Source of the DNA: Thermochromatium tepidum ATCC 43061 | Lineage (GTDB): Bacteria > Pseudomonadota > Gammaproteobacteria > Chromatiales > Chromatiaceae | DNA length: 64,000 nucleotides | Reading direction: 5' to 3' | Assembly (NCBI RefSeq): GCF_009664085.1 | Contig: NZ_CP039268.1 | Coordinates: 605,501-669,500, forward strand | Part shown: positions 40,801 to 49,247 of the stretch, piece by piece | Position numbering within the stretch: position 1 is the stretch's first letter | How the letters are laid out: the number at the start of each line of letters is the position of its first letter | The notes under the pieces: generated by a model | What the model was told of the DNA's origin: nothing | Databases searched by the model: none | Seen by the model: the letters and a program-made list of their open reading frames with translations, nothing else | Position numbers and translations under genes: made by a program

Positions 40801-41112
40801 TTTCTGGCCGCGTTCATCCCGCTGGTCGATCTCTGGATGTTGCTGGCCCTGGTGCGCGGTGAGTCCGGTCCGCTGCTCTATTACCTGATCGGCTTCATGG
40901 CCATGGATCTGGCCCTGGCCTGGGCGGCCTGCCGGCTGGAGGGCGAACCGGTGCGTACCGCGCTCTGGAGCCTGCCGATGCGTTTCCTCTATCGCCCCCT
41001 CTTGGCCTTGGCGATCCTCCATGCCCTCTATCTCGCACTGCACGGCAGTTGGATGGCCTGGGGACGGCAGGAACGCTGGGGGCTGACCAAACCCTGGACC
41101 GCCCGCGTATGA
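37819..41112 (+). CDS. Fused GH18-like / NodB polysaccharide deacetylase / family 2 glycosyltransferase
   Basis: 1097 residues from the ATG at 37819. A membrane helix (about 26-46) leads to a GH18-like TIM-barrel region (about 95-430) with GVIIAWEQIDPVY, which keeps the catalytic-type glutamate but lacks the usual aspartates of DxxDxDxE. The NodB deacetylase domain (about 465-665) has TFDDGPD, NHSFSH and RPPYD, the metal-binding and catalytic motifs. After more membrane helices the GT2 domain (about 735-990) shows VILAAYNEE, VVDDGSTD, LDADT, EDTDLTL and QRKRWSFG, typical of processive synthases. C-terminal helices complete it. It likely makes and partly de-N-acetylates a beta-linked amino-sugar polymer, combining roles split between PgaB and PgaC elsewhere. 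Its stop overlaps the next start. Confidence 0.85.
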   Translation: MDREHFIFRDPQGSRWKNLSRALGIGALLLTLIGAIFLYSLLASPRLESLKFGLEIQADAPPSVMTRPAPPAPWLNQTRDLPAAAVRHPANSVRLGLLDDDPERALASLRAHAADLTQVAPSWFQLIGMPPRLHETPEPEVAAIAAEHGLGLMPLLTNLADQGFDPEAVEELLRASPARQQAFGAELSRRLQAIGARGVIIAWEQIDPVYRAELTACIGRLRAQLGADGLELWLSVPVGNDIKVFDLEALAPQVDRFLAMLYYETGEEDPPGPLASLTWFRDWLEALTQHGDPSQWVIGLSTFAYDWPGAGTPEAISFQDAMARAVSAQVEPSADLPPHDDPSFSYKLDGVDHSVWFMDAVTFWNQQRLVLQRSLGGIGIDRLGTEDPLIWQALRCGLHCAPSDFESLVPTEAIGTVGQGDFLTVHAERQPGRRAIQVDPEGFWSERYLQYPHPARVERTGEGEPRQVAITFDDGPDPVWTPKILDVLKTKGVPATFFVIGEKANAHPELLRLILDAGHEIGNHSFSHIDLSQAGPVRTRLELNATQRAIEAITGRSTLLFRPPYDADRTPHSLPELAPLVTASELGYIPVMSSIDPQDWERPTAKAILERIQRARSHGSVILLHDGGGDRAATLAALPGVIDYLRARGDEIVPLHLLLGVPKEAVMPAIPREDPAPPRLVASTGLNLMQRLEHGAWGFLMLATVLLFARTLLVVGVAMVHFRRERRAIATEAPEFSPPVSVILAAYNEEPVIAQTLEALLASDYPAPFEVIVVDDGSTDATAAIVAALSARDARVRLLRQPNRGKAAALRNALNQARHAILVMLDADTQFLPDTLTELVRPLRDPQVGAVSAQIEVGNDAGLLGRFQRLEYIAAFNLDRRAYDLLDAIPVIPGAASAYRRAAIHAAGGIQSDTLAEDTDLTLSLHRAGYRLRHSPRARAFTEVPRRLGALFRQRKRWSFGTLQCLWKHRALCCNRAYGWLGLFTLPSIWFFQIFLAAFIPLVDLWMLLALVRGESGPLLYYLIGFMAMDLALAWAACRLEGEPVRTALWSLPMRFLYRPLLALAILHALYLALHGSWMAWGRQERWGLTKPWTARV

Positions 41113-42224
41113 AGATCGGAACTGTGCTCTGGTGGACGATCCTGGTCGGGGTGGTCCTATCGGCGGCGACCCGGGCCGAACCTGCCAGGGTCATGCGACT
41201 GGCGGTCCCGCCGACCGGCGCCTATACCGGCGCCTATATCGACTTTGGCGACTACGAGGACGAGGTGACGCTCGAAAAGATCACCGCGTTCAACGCGCTG
41301 GTTGGCAAGACCCAGGCCATCATCGGCTTCTCCAACTTCTGGGGCCGGCAAGGCTTTCCGACCACCCAGGCAAACATCGTCGCCAATGCCGGGGCGGTGG
41401 CGCTCATCTATTGGAACCCTTGGAACGATCGGGAGGAGATCAGGTCCTCGCGCTTCGACCTTGAGTCCATCCTCGCCGGACGCTGGGATGACTACATCGA
41501 TGCCTGGGCCACGGCAGCGCGTGCCTTTGGCAGGCCGCTATTGGTCGCCTGGGGATTGGAGATGAATGGCGACTGGTTCCCCTGGTCGGGTGTCTATCAC
41601 GGTGCCGACCAGCCCATCCCGGGCACGGATCCGCCACGCCTACGGGGGCCAGATACCTTCCAGCGCACCTATCGCTATATCGTCGACCGGGTGCGGGCCG
41701 CAGGCGCCAGCAACATTGCTTGGGTCTTCCATACCAACAATACCTCCTCCCCCGATCTGCCCTGGAATCGCATGGCCGCCTACTATCCTGGCGACGACTA
41801 TGTCGATTGGTTGGCCATGAGCGCCTATGGTAAGCAGACCCCAGGCGAGGGCTGGCCCAGTGTCAAGGAGGCGATCCTCGATCACTACGGTGAGCTGGCC
41901 GCCATTGCCCCGGACAAGCCGATCCTGCTGGGCGAGTGGGGCATCGGTGAGTTTCCGCGCCAGGGCGACAAGGGACGTTGGATCAGTGAGGCGATGGCCG
42001 CGATGGAACGACTGCCGCGGCTCAAGGGCGCCGTCTTCTGGCATGAGCGCTGGCAGAATGCGGATCTGAGCTACAGCAATCTGCGCGTCAATTCTTCGCT
42101 CGGTGCACTGGAGGCCTATCGTCGGGCGGTCGCACGCGATTTCTGGCGCGGCACACCTCAGTTCGAGCCCCTTCCGACCGTTGGCGCGCGTGCGGCCCAC
42201 GCTGGGGACACGACGTCAGACTAG
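41109..42224 (+). CDS. Exported glycoside hydrolase, family 26-like
   Basis: 371 residues from the ATG at 41109, which overlaps the previous stop (ATGA); the longer upstream frame is a shadow. A signal peptide ([19 protein letters not shown]) precedes a TIM barrel. [18 protein letters not shown] holds the likely acid/base glutamate and [12 protein letters not shown] the likely nucleophile, the layout of GH26 beta-mannanases and beta-glucanases. [10 protein letters not shown] and VFWHERWQN are other family-like segments. The tight coupling to the synthase suggests that it trims or releases the polymer made by the neighbour, as hydrolases in cellulose and PNAG operons do. The actual substrate is not deducible. 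Confidence 0.78.
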   Translation: MKIGTVLWWTILVGVVLSAATRAEPARVMRLAVPPTGAYTGAYIDFGDYEDEVTLEKITAFNALVGKTQAIIGFSNFWGRQGFPTTQANIVANAGAVALIYWNPWNDREEIRSSRFDLESILAGRWDDYIDAWATAARAFGRPLLVAWGLEMNGDWFPWSGVYHGADQPIPGTDPPRLRGPDTFQRTYRYIVDRVRAAGASNIAWVFHTNNTSSPDLPWNRMAAYYPGDDYVDWLAMSAYGKQTPGEGWPSVKEAILDHYGELAAIAPDKPILLGEWGIGEFPRQGDKGRWISEAMAAMERLPRLKGAVFWHERWQNADLSYSNLRVNSSLGALEAYRRAVARDFWRGTPQFEPLPTVGARAAHAGDTTSD

Positions 42225-42363
42225 GGCGCTACAACGGGGTATTGGGCGTCCCAGAGCCAGTGCGTTATCCTTGCACGATTCGCCCCCCCGGTGCGTTGCG
42301 CGTTTGCGCGTTGCGGTGGGGCCAGCCTCAAGCCTTCACCTTGCGTCAGGACCACCAGCCCCC

Positions 42364-44922
42364 ATGCAGACCGACTATGACCCGCGCGCCATCGAGGTGT
42401 CCGCCCAGGCCTATTGGGAAGCGCATCGATCCTTCAAGGCCGTCGAGGACCCCTCTCGCGAGAAGTTCTATTGTCTCTCCATGTTCCCCTATCCCTCGGG
42501 TCGGTTGCACATGGGCCATGTGCGAAACTACACCATTGGGGATGTGATCGCGCGCTATCAGCGCCTGCTCGGCAAGAACGTGCTCCAGCCGATGGGCTGG
42601 GACGCCTTCGGTCTGCCCGCCGAGAATGCGGCCATCCAGCACGGCATCCCCCCCTCGCAATGGACGCGCTCCAACATCGCGTACATGAAGGGCCAGCTCA
42701 AGCGCCTGGGCTTCGGTTACGACTGGGATCGTGAATTGGCGACCTGTGACCCGGATTACTACCGCTGGGAACAATGGCTGTTTACGCGCCTGGTCGAGAA
42801 GGGGCTGGCCTACCGGGCCAAGGCGACGGTCAACTGGGATCCAGTCGATCAAACCGTGCTCGCCAACGAGCAGGTCATCGAGGGGCGTGGTTGGCGCTCG
42901 GGGGCCCTGGTCGAGAAGCGCGAGATCAAACAGTGGTTCGTGCGCATCACGGATTATGCCCAAGAACTGCTGGAGGCACTCGACCGGCTGGATGGCTGGC
43001 CGGAGCAGGTGCGCACCATGCAGCGCAACTGGATCGGGCGCTCGGAGGGTGTGTTTATGGAGTTCGGGGTGGCCGGCTCCGAGGACAGGCTTTGCATCTA
43101 TACCACCCGACCGGATACCGTCATGGGGGTGACCTATGTCGCGGTGGCCGCCGAACACCCCTTGGCGCACCGCGCGGCTGAGCGGGATCCGGCGCTCGCG
43201 GCCTTCATCGAGGAGTGCCGGAAGGGCAGCACCGCCGAGGCCGAGCTGGAGACCCTGGAGAAGAAGGGCCATCCGCTCGGGCTCGATGCCATCCATCCGA
43301 TCACGGGCGAGGCAGTGCCCATCTATGCCGCCAACTTCGTGCTCATGGGCTATGGCACGGGGGCGGTGATGGCGGTGCCGGCGCACGATCAGCGCGACTG
43401 GGAATTCGCCGAACGCTATGGCCTCCCCAAGAAGGCGGTCATCCGTTCGGTCGATGGCAGCCCGTGTGGGATCGAACAGGCGGCCTACACCGAAAAGGGG
43501 GTGCTCTTTAATTCTGGCCCCTTCGAAGGTCTGACCTCGGAACAGGCCGGCGACGCGATCGCCGACTGGCTCGCCGCGCGCGGCAAGGGGGGCAAGACCG
43601 TCCAGTTCCGACTGCGCGACTGGGGCGTGTCGCGTCAGCGCTACTGGGGTTGTCCGATCCCCATGATCCGGACGGCCGACGGTGGGATGCGTCCCGAGAC
43701 CGATCTCCCGGTGCGGCTGCCCGAGGACGTCATCGTCGATGGTTCTGGCTCGCCGCTCACGAAGATGCCCGAGTTCTACCAGCTCCCTGGCGGTGAGACG
43801 CGCGAGACCGACACCTTCGATACCTTCTTCGAGTCGAGCTGGTATTACGCCCGGTATTGCTCGCCCGATTGCGATACGGCCATGCTCGACGAACGCGCCC
43901 GCTATTGGCTGCCGGTCGATCAGTACGTCGGCGGGATCGAGCACGCCATTCTGCATCTGCTCTATGCGCGCTTCTTCCACAGGCTGATGCGCGACGAGGG
44001 TCTGGTCGAGTGCGATGAGCCCTTCACCAATCTGCTCACCCAGGGCATGGTGGTCGCCGAGACCTGGTATCGCGAGGACGCCGAGGGCCGCAGACAGTGG
44101 TTCAACCCGGTGGAGGTCGAGGTCGAGCGCGATGCCAAGGGCCGGCTGATCGGCGGCCGTCTCAAGTCCGATGGTCAACCGGTCCAGTTCGGCGGGATCG
44201 AGAAGATGTCCAAGTCCAAGAACAACGGCGTCGATCCCCAGACCCTGATCGAGCGCTATGGCGCCGACACGGTGCGGCTCTACATCATCTTTGCCGCCCC
44301 GCCGGATCAGTCGCTCGAATGGAGCGACGAGGGGGTCGAGGGGGCGTTTCGCTTCATCCGCCGGCTCTGGGCGCTCGCGGTCGCCGAGTCCGAGGCGATC
44401 CGGACCGTCTCAGACCAACCGCCCGAATTGGACGAACCCGCGCGGATCGCCCGTCGCGAGATCCACAGCGCGCTCAAGAAGGCGCTCTACGACTACGAAC
44501 GCCAGCAGTTCAACACCGTGGTCTCGGGCTGTATGACCATGGTCAACGCGCTCTACCGCCTGGAGTCCTCGACCGCGCGCGTCGTGGTGATCCGGGAGGG
44601 ACTGGGGATCGTGTTGCGGCTGCTTGCGCCCATTGCGCCCCATGTCACCCATTATCTATGGCGTGAACTCGGCTTTGGCGAGGATATCCTCGATGCCGGC
44701 TGGCCACAGCTCGATGAGGAGGCCCTCAGACAGGACAGCCTCGAGTATGTGATCCAGGTCAACGGCAAGGTGCGTGGTCGAGTCACAGTGCCCACCGCTG
44801 CCGATCAGTCCATGGTCCAGGCCGCCGCCCTGGCCAATGAACAGATCGCCAAGTTCATCGCCGGCAAACCGATCCGCAAGGCGATCCTGGTGCCGGGCAA
44901 GCTACTCAATCTGGTCGTGTGA
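42364..44922 (+). CDS. leuS: Leucyl-tRNA synthetase
   Basis: 852 residues from the ATG at 42364 ([15 protein letters not shown]); the upstream extension is not family-like. It charges tRNA-Leu. The class I HIGH motif is HMGHVRNY at about residue 42, the CP1 editing domain has [21 protein letters not shown] (the conserved TRPDT), and the KMSKS loop is [13 protein letters not shown] at about residue 615. The anticodon-binding and C-terminal domains are of normal length. There are about 140 bases upstream for its own promoter; the downstream lptE gene begins almost at its stop. Confidence 0.97.
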   Translation: MQTDYDPRAIEVSAQAYWEAHRSFKAVEDPSREKFYCLSMFPYPSGRLHMGHVRNYTIGDVIARYQRLLGKNVLQPMGWDAFGLPAENAAIQHGIPPSQWTRSNIAYMKGQLKRLGFGYDWDRELATCDPDYYRWEQWLFTRLVEKGLAYRAKATVNWDPVDQTVLANEQVIEGRGWRSGALVEKREIKQWFVRITDYAQELLEALDRLDGWPEQVRTMQRNWIGRSEGVFMEFGVAGSEDRLCIYTTRPDTVMGVTYVAVAAEHPLAHRAAERDPALAAFIEECRKGSTAEAELETLEKKGHPLGLDAIHPITGEAVPIYAANFVLMGYGTGAVMAVPAHDQRDWEFAERYGLPKKAVIRSVDGSPCGIEQAAYTEKGVLFNSGPFEGLTSEQAGDAIADWLAARGKGGKTVQFRLRDWGVSRQRYWGCPIPMIRTADGGMRPETDLPVRLPEDVIVDGSGSPLTKMPEFYQLPGGETRETDTFDTFFESSWYYARYCSPDCDTAMLDERARYWLPVDQYVGGIEHAILHLLYARFFHRLMRDEGLVECDEPFTNLLTQGMVVAETWYREDAEGRRQWFNPVEVEVERDAKGRLIGGRLKSDGQPVQFGGIEKMSKSKNNGVDPQTLIERYGADTVRLYIIFAAPPDQSLEWSDEGVEGAFRFIRRLWALAVAESEAIRTVSDQPPELDEPARIARREIHSALKKALYDYERQQFNTVVSGCMTMVNALYRLESSTARVVVIREGLGIVLRLLAPIAPHVTHYLWRELGFGEDILDAGWPQLDEEALRQDSLEYVIQVNGKVRGRVTVPTAADQSMVQAAALANEQIAKFIAGKPIRKAILVPGKLLNLVV

Positions 44923-44963
44923 GTCCTGCCCGTGCGAGACGCCAGTCGGAACGGTCGATCGTC

Positions 44964-45464
44964 ATGAGTCGGACCCGGGCCGTCGTGCATGGGTTGCTGG
45001 GGGTGGTGCTGATGGTTCAGGCCGGGTGCGGCTTTCAGCTGCGCGGCACCATCGAGATCCCGTCCGTCTATAACCCGATCCTGATCCAGGCGCCCAGCGA
45101 TTCCGCGGTCGAGCGTGCCCTGCACGACCTGCTGATCGGCAGTCAGGTCCAACTGACGACCAACCCGGCGCAGGCCCGGCTGACGCTGCGGATCCTGTCC
45201 GAGAGACGCTCCGAGCGGGTGGCCGCGGTCGACCTCAACGGCAAGACGCTCGCCTATGAGCTGCATTATCTGGTCGAGTTCGAGGCCGTCGGCGCCGACG
45301 GCCAGACCCGGGTTCCGCGTCAAACGCTCGACCTGACCCGCACCTTCGATAATCCCGACGTCGAGGTGCTGGGCAAACAGATCGAACAGGCGATGATCTA
45401 CGACGACTTCGCGGTCGAGGCGGCGGATCGCATCCTCATGCGGCTAAGAGCGGTGTTGCGCTAA
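44964..45464 (+). CDS. lptE: LPS-assembly lipoprotein LptE
   Basis: 166 residues from the ATG at 44964; a GTG at 44919 overlapping the leuS stop is possible but would put 15 basic residues before the signal peptide. The lipoprotein signal ends in QAGC and is followed at once by GFQLRG, the classic LptE start. LptE plugs the LptD barrel in the outer membrane for lipopolysaccharide insertion. The leuS-lptE order is common in proteobacteria, where holA usually follows. Here the next gene is on the opposite strand and overlaps by four bases. Confidence 0.93.
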   Translation: MSRTRAVVHGLLGVVLMVQAGCGFQLRGTIEIPSVYNPILIQAPSDSAVERALHDLLIGSQVQLTTNPAQARLTLRILSERRSERVAAVDLNGKTLAYELHYLVEFEAVGADGQTRVPRQTLDLTRTFDNPDVEVLGKQIEQAMIYDDFAVEAADRILMRLRAVLR

Positions 45465-46276
45465 TCGACAGCGACCGCCAGTCCGAGACAGTCACACCAG
45501 GCGCGCAGGAGCCCTGAATCGGCAGCCGCGATCGCTAGCCGTGGTTCCAGGCTGATCCTGGGGCTGGGCTGGAGGCTGTCTGGGATCAGGTGCATGACCG
45601 CTGCGCCGGCCTCATCCGCGATCAGCCGCCCGGCGGCATAGTCCCACAGCCTCTGGCCGCCGTGCAGATAGAGCTGAAAGCGTCCGGCAGCCAGCCAGCA
45701 CCATTCGAGCGCCACAGATCCGAGATTGCGCTGTGAGCCAAAACAGGCATGACGGACGATGGGCTGGAATCGCTCGGCTGGGAGCCGTTTGAGATCGACC
45801 ACGGCCAGACAGTCGTGCAGCGCGCGGCTCGGCGCAAAGGGGCGGATTGGCTGGTCGTTCAGCCAGGCCCCCTGGCCCTGCGCGGCGACGAAGCACTCAT
45901 CGCGCACTGGATCAAGGATGACCCCAAGTACAGTCCGACCGCCCTCGATCAGCGCCAACGAGATCGAGAAGAAGGGAAAACCAGCGACATAGTTGCTGGT
46001 GCCATCCAGCGGATCGAGCACCCACAGGGCGCTGTCTCCGTTTTGGAGCATGTCCTCCTGCTCGCTGCTCGTCATCTCCTCGCCGAGCAGTGGGATGCCG
46101 GGGAAGTCACGCGCCAAGGCCTGGATCAGATGGCGCTGGGCCGCCAGGTCGGACGCGGTGACCAGGCTGCCGTCGGACTTGTGCCGGGCGGCGGCGCTGC
46201 CGTGCCAATTGGGCAGAAGAGCGGCTGCGGCGGTGTTGCGCAACAGACGGGCGAGTTGGGTCAGTTCGGCAGTCAT
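45461..46276 (-). CDS. Inositol-monophosphatase-family phosphatase
   Basis: 271 residues. The magnesium-dependent phosphatase motifs are LLGEEMTSSE (about 60-70), LWVLDPLDGTSNY (the DPxDGT metal site, about 82-94) and RLWDYAAGRLIADEAGA (the second aspartate motif, about 207-223). The family covers inositol phosphatase, CysQ (3'-phosphoadenosine 5'-phosphate), and histidinol-phosphate phosphatases; motif sequences do not decide among them. It is convergent with lptE (overlap four bases) and divergent from manC, with about 95 bases between. Confidence 0.88.
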   Translation of the reverse strand: MTAELTQLARLLRNTAAAALLPNWHGSAAARHKSDGSLVTASDLAAQRHLIQALARDFPGIPLLGEEMTSSEQEDMLQNGDSALWVLDPLDGTSNYVAGFPFFSISLALIEGGRTVLGVILDPVRDECFVAAQGQGAWLNDQPIRPFAPSRALHDCLAVVDLKRLPAERFQPIVRHACFGSQRNLGSVALEWCWLAAGRFQLYLHGGQRLWDYAAGRLIADEAGAAVMHLIPDSLQPSPRISLEPRLAIAAADSGLLRAWCDCLGLAVAVD

Positions 46277-46370
46277 GGTCGATTCGGTCGATGTCTACAC
46301 ATCCCACGCCAGACAGGGTTTAATTCACGCCCTTGTCCTTCAAACCCCTTCAGTCATGGAGCCTGTCGCG

Positions 46371-47873
46371 ATGCCTTTACAGCCCGTCATCCTCTCTGGT
46401 GGATCCGGTACGCGACTCTGGCCGCTCTCGCGCGAGGCCTACCCCAAGCAATTCCTGCCGCTCACCAGCCAGCATACCATGCTGCAAGAGACGGTCACCC
46501 GGCTCGATGCTTTGGATGCCGAGCATCCACACCTGGACATCAGGGTGCGCGATCCGCTGGTGGTCTGCAACGACGCCCATCGCTTTCTGGTCGCCGAGCA
46601 GCTGCGGCTGATCGGACGGCGGGCCGCGGCCATCGTGCTCGAACCCAGGGGGCGTAACACCGCGCCGGCCCTGACCCTAGCCGCGCTTGTCGCCGGACGC
46701 TTGGATGAGGATCCGGTGCTGCTGGTGATGCCGGCCGATCACAACATCCGTGACGAGCCGGGGTTCCGCGCCGCCGTGGCCGATGCCCATACGCTGGCGC
46801 GTGAGGGGGCGGTCGTCACCTTCGGCATTGTGCCGAGCGCGCCCGAGACCGGCTATGGTTATATTCGGCAGGGTCCATTGCTCGATCGTACCGACTTGGG
46901 CAGGCCGGCCTATGCGCTCGACGGCTTCGTCGAGAAACCCGATGTCGAGACCGCGCAGGGCTATCTGGCCTCGGGTGAGTATCTGTGGAACAGCGGTCTG
47001 TTCGTCCTGCGCGCCTCGGTCTGGCTGGGGCTCATCGAACGCTTCCGACCTGACATCGCCCAGGCCGTGGCTCGCGCGTGCGAGCGCATCACGAGCGATG
47101 GCGATTTTCTGCGACTCGACGCCGATCTTTTCACGGCCTGTCCGAGCGAATCGATCGACTATGCGGTCATGGAGCCGCTGGCGCGCGCCCGGCGAGACGG
47201 GGCCGATCTTCCGCCGGCGATCCTGATCCCGCTCAATGTCGGCTGGTCCGACGTCGGCGCCTGGTCGGCGCTGTGGGCCGTGCGCGAGCAAGACGCCAGC
47301 GGCAATGTGCTCGAGGGTGATGCCTTCGTGCACAATGCCCACGACAACCTGCTCGTGGCCACGCATCGAATGCTGGCGGCCATCGGTGTCAGCGACCTGA
47401 TCGTGGTCGAGACCCCAGATGCAGTGCTCGTCGCAACCAAGGAGGCTGCACAGGACGTCAAGGCCGTCACCCAGTTCCTCCAGCGCCAGCAGCGCAACGA
47501 ATATCTCCATCATCAGCGCGTCCATCGTCCCTGGGGCGACTATGAGTCGATCGGGCAGGGGACGCGCTATCAGGTCAAGCGCCTAACTGTCAAGCCAGGT
47601 GAGTCGCTCTCGCTGCAGATGCACCATCATCGCGCCGAACACTGGATCGTCGTCTCCGGCACCGCGCGCGTGACCTGTGACGACAAGACCTTTCTGCTCA
47701 CCGAGAACCAGTCGACCTATATCCCGGTCGGGGTTAGGCATCGGTTGGAGAATCCGGGGCGCATCCCGCTCGAACTCATCGAGGTGCAGTCTGGCAGCTA
47801 TCTGGACGAGGACGACATTGTGCGTTTCGAGGATCGCTACAACCGCGATCCGGTCGAGCCGCGCCGGGATTAG
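46371..47873 (+). CDS. manC: Mannose-1-phosphate guanylyltransferase / mannose-6-phosphate isomerase
   Basis: 500 residues from the ATG at 46371, with GGAG upstream; an ATG at 46356 is an alternative and the longer open frame is not plausible. The nucleotidyltransferase domain starts PVILSGGSGTRLWPLSREAYPKQFL, followed by LVMPADHNI, GYIRQG and VEKPD. The C-terminal cupin of the type II isomerase (RPWGDYESIGQG, PGESLSLQMHHHRAEHWIVVSGTARV, GVRHRLENPG) holds the metal site. It makes GDP-mannose for surface polysaccharides, which may connect with the polysaccharide genes at 37.8-42.2 kb. Confidence 0.95.
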   Translation: MPLQPVILSGGSGTRLWPLSREAYPKQFLPLTSQHTMLQETVTRLDALDAEHPHLDIRVRDPLVVCNDAHRFLVAEQLRLIGRRAAAIVLEPRGRNTAPALTLAALVAGRLDEDPVLLVMPADHNIRDEPGFRAAVADAHTLAREGAVVTFGIVPSAPETGYGYIRQGPLLDRTDLGRPAYALDGFVEKPDVETAQGYLASGEYLWNSGLFVLRASVWLGLIERFRPDIAQAVARACERITSDGDFLRLDADLFTACPSESIDYAVMEPLARARRDGADLPPAILIPLNVGWSDVGAWSALWAVREQDASGNVLEGDAFVHNAHDNLLVATHRMLAAIGVSDLIVVETPDAVLVATKEAAQDVKAVTQFLQRQQRNEYLHHQRVHRPWGDYESIGQGTRYQVKRLTVKPGESLSLQMHHHRAEHWIVVSGTARVTCDDKTFLLTENQSTYIPVGVRHRLENPGRIPLELIEVQSGSYLDEDDIVRFEDRYNRDPVEPRRD

Positions 47874-47927
47874 CTTATCTGCGACTGTTCGCGCCTTTAC
47901 TCTTGATCACAACGCGGTTTAATTCAC

Positions 47928-49019
47928 ATGGGATTCAAATGCGGCATCGTCGGCCTGCCCAATGTCGGCAAGTCGACCCTCTTTAATGCCCTGACCAAGG
48001 CGGCCATCGCGGCCGAGAACTATCCTTTCTGCACCATCGAGCCCAATGTCGGCGTGGTGCCCTTGCCCGACCCTAGGCTCGATGTCATCGCCGCCATCGT
48101 TAAGCCGCAGCGGATCCTTCCGACCTCGATGCAGTTCGTCGATATCGCTGGACTGGTGGCGGGCGCCTCCAAGGGCGAGGGGCTGGGCAACAAGTTCCTG
48201 GCCAACATCCGCGAGACCGATGCCATCGCCCATGTGGTGCGCTGCTTTGAGAACGACGACGTGATCCATGTCGCCGGCAAGGTCGATCCGCTCGGCGACA
48301 TCGAGGTCATCAACACCGAGCTCGCGCTGGCAGACCTGGAAAGCCTGACTAAGGCGCTCGACCGGGCACAGCGCGCGGCCAAGACCGGCGACAAGCAGGT
48401 CCTCAGGCGCAAGGAGATCCTAGAGCGGGTGAAGGCCCAGCTCGACGTCGGCCAGCCGGTGCGCGCCCTGGATCTGGACGAGGAGGAGCGGGCCGAGCTG
48501 CGCGATCTATTCCTGCTGACCGCCAAGCCGACCATGTATATCGCCAATGTGTCTGAGGACGGGTTCGACAACAATCCGCTGCTCGACCAGGTGCGGGCAC
48601 TGGCCGAGTCCGAGGGCGCCCTGGTAGTGCCTGTGTGCGCAGCGCTCGAGGCCGAGATCCTGGAACTCGAGGCAGCGGCGCGCGCTGAGTTCCTGGCCGA
48701 TCTCGGGTTGGAGGAACCTGGGTTGAACCGCGTGGTGCGCGCCGGCTATCGGCTATTGGGGCTTGAGACCTTTTTTACGGCCGGTCCCAAGGAGGTGCGT
48801 GCCTGGACCATCCCCAAGCAGTCCAAGGCGCCGCAGGCGGCGGGCGTCATCCACTCCGATTTCGAGCGCGGTTTCATCCGTGCCGAGGTGATCGCCTACG
48901 AGGACTTCGTGGCCTACAAGGGTGAGCAGGGGGCTAGGGAGGCTGGCAAATTGCGTTCGGAAGGCAAGGACTATGTGGTCCAGGATGGCGATATCATCCA
49001 TTTCCGCTTTAATGTCTGA
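47928..49019 (+). CDS. ychF: Ribosome-binding ATPase YchF
   Basis: 363 residues, the universal length for this Obg-family ATPase, which prefers ATP. The P-loop [14 protein letters not shown] is at residues 8-21, with [22 protein letters not shown] for the switch region, then ANVSED (in place of the NKxD GTP motif), the coiled-coil arm, and the C-terminal TGS domain ([15 protein letters not shown] and [10 protein letters not shown]). The GTTTAATTCAC sequence directly before the ATG also appears before manC. The gene stands alone between manC and the ilv operon. Confidence 0.97.
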   Translation: MGFKCGIVGLPNVGKSTLFNALTKAAIAAENYPFCTIEPNVGVVPLPDPRLDVIAAIVKPQRILPTSMQFVDIAGLVAGASKGEGLGNKFLANIRETDAIAHVVRCFENDDVIHVAGKVDPLGDIEVINTELALADLESLTKALDRAQRAAKTGDKQVLRRKEILERVKAQLDVGQPVRALDLDEEERAELRDLFLLTAKPTMYIANVSEDGFDNNPLLDQVRALAESEGALVVPVCAALEAEILELEAAARAEFLADLGLEEPGLNRVVRAGYRLLGLETFFTAGPKEVRAWTIPKQSKAPQAAGVIHSDFERGFIRAEVIAYEDFVAYKGEQGAREAGKLRSEGKDYVVQDGDIIHFRFNV

Positions 49020-49247
49020 GCTTGTATCTGGGCTTGCACAGGTTTTCAGCCTGGTTGCGGCGCGTCGCGCCGATGAGTGCCCTGATTGAATCGTCATCTT
49101 GACCGTTCTGTGCGATCCTTATAGCGTTAGAACCTTTTTTAATTTCTCGTCTTTATCTCTCTCCCGGGGTTCCCTGGTCCGTCGGCGTTTCAGGTCCGAC
49201 GCGCAAGCGGCGTTCCGGCGAGCGGGCCGAGGTGGAGGTCGCTCAAG
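49020..49247 (+). other. Leader region of the ilv operon
   Basis: 228 bases with no supported gene. A T run (about 49135-49140) and a CT-rich stretch occur, but I found no clear attenuator hairpin or leader peptide rich in isoleucine, leucine or valine. A good ribosome-binding site (GGTGGAGGTC) ends it. Confidence 0.4.

Noticed and set aside
42346-44178. 610-codon minus-strand frame inside leuS
   Set aside because: It is the mirror of a certain leuS gene. Similar long antisense frames occur in ilvB, gltD and the IS4 transposase.
49020-49247. Transcription attenuator of the ilv operon
   Set aside because: I looked for a leader peptide rich in branched-chain residues and a terminator hairpin and found neither.
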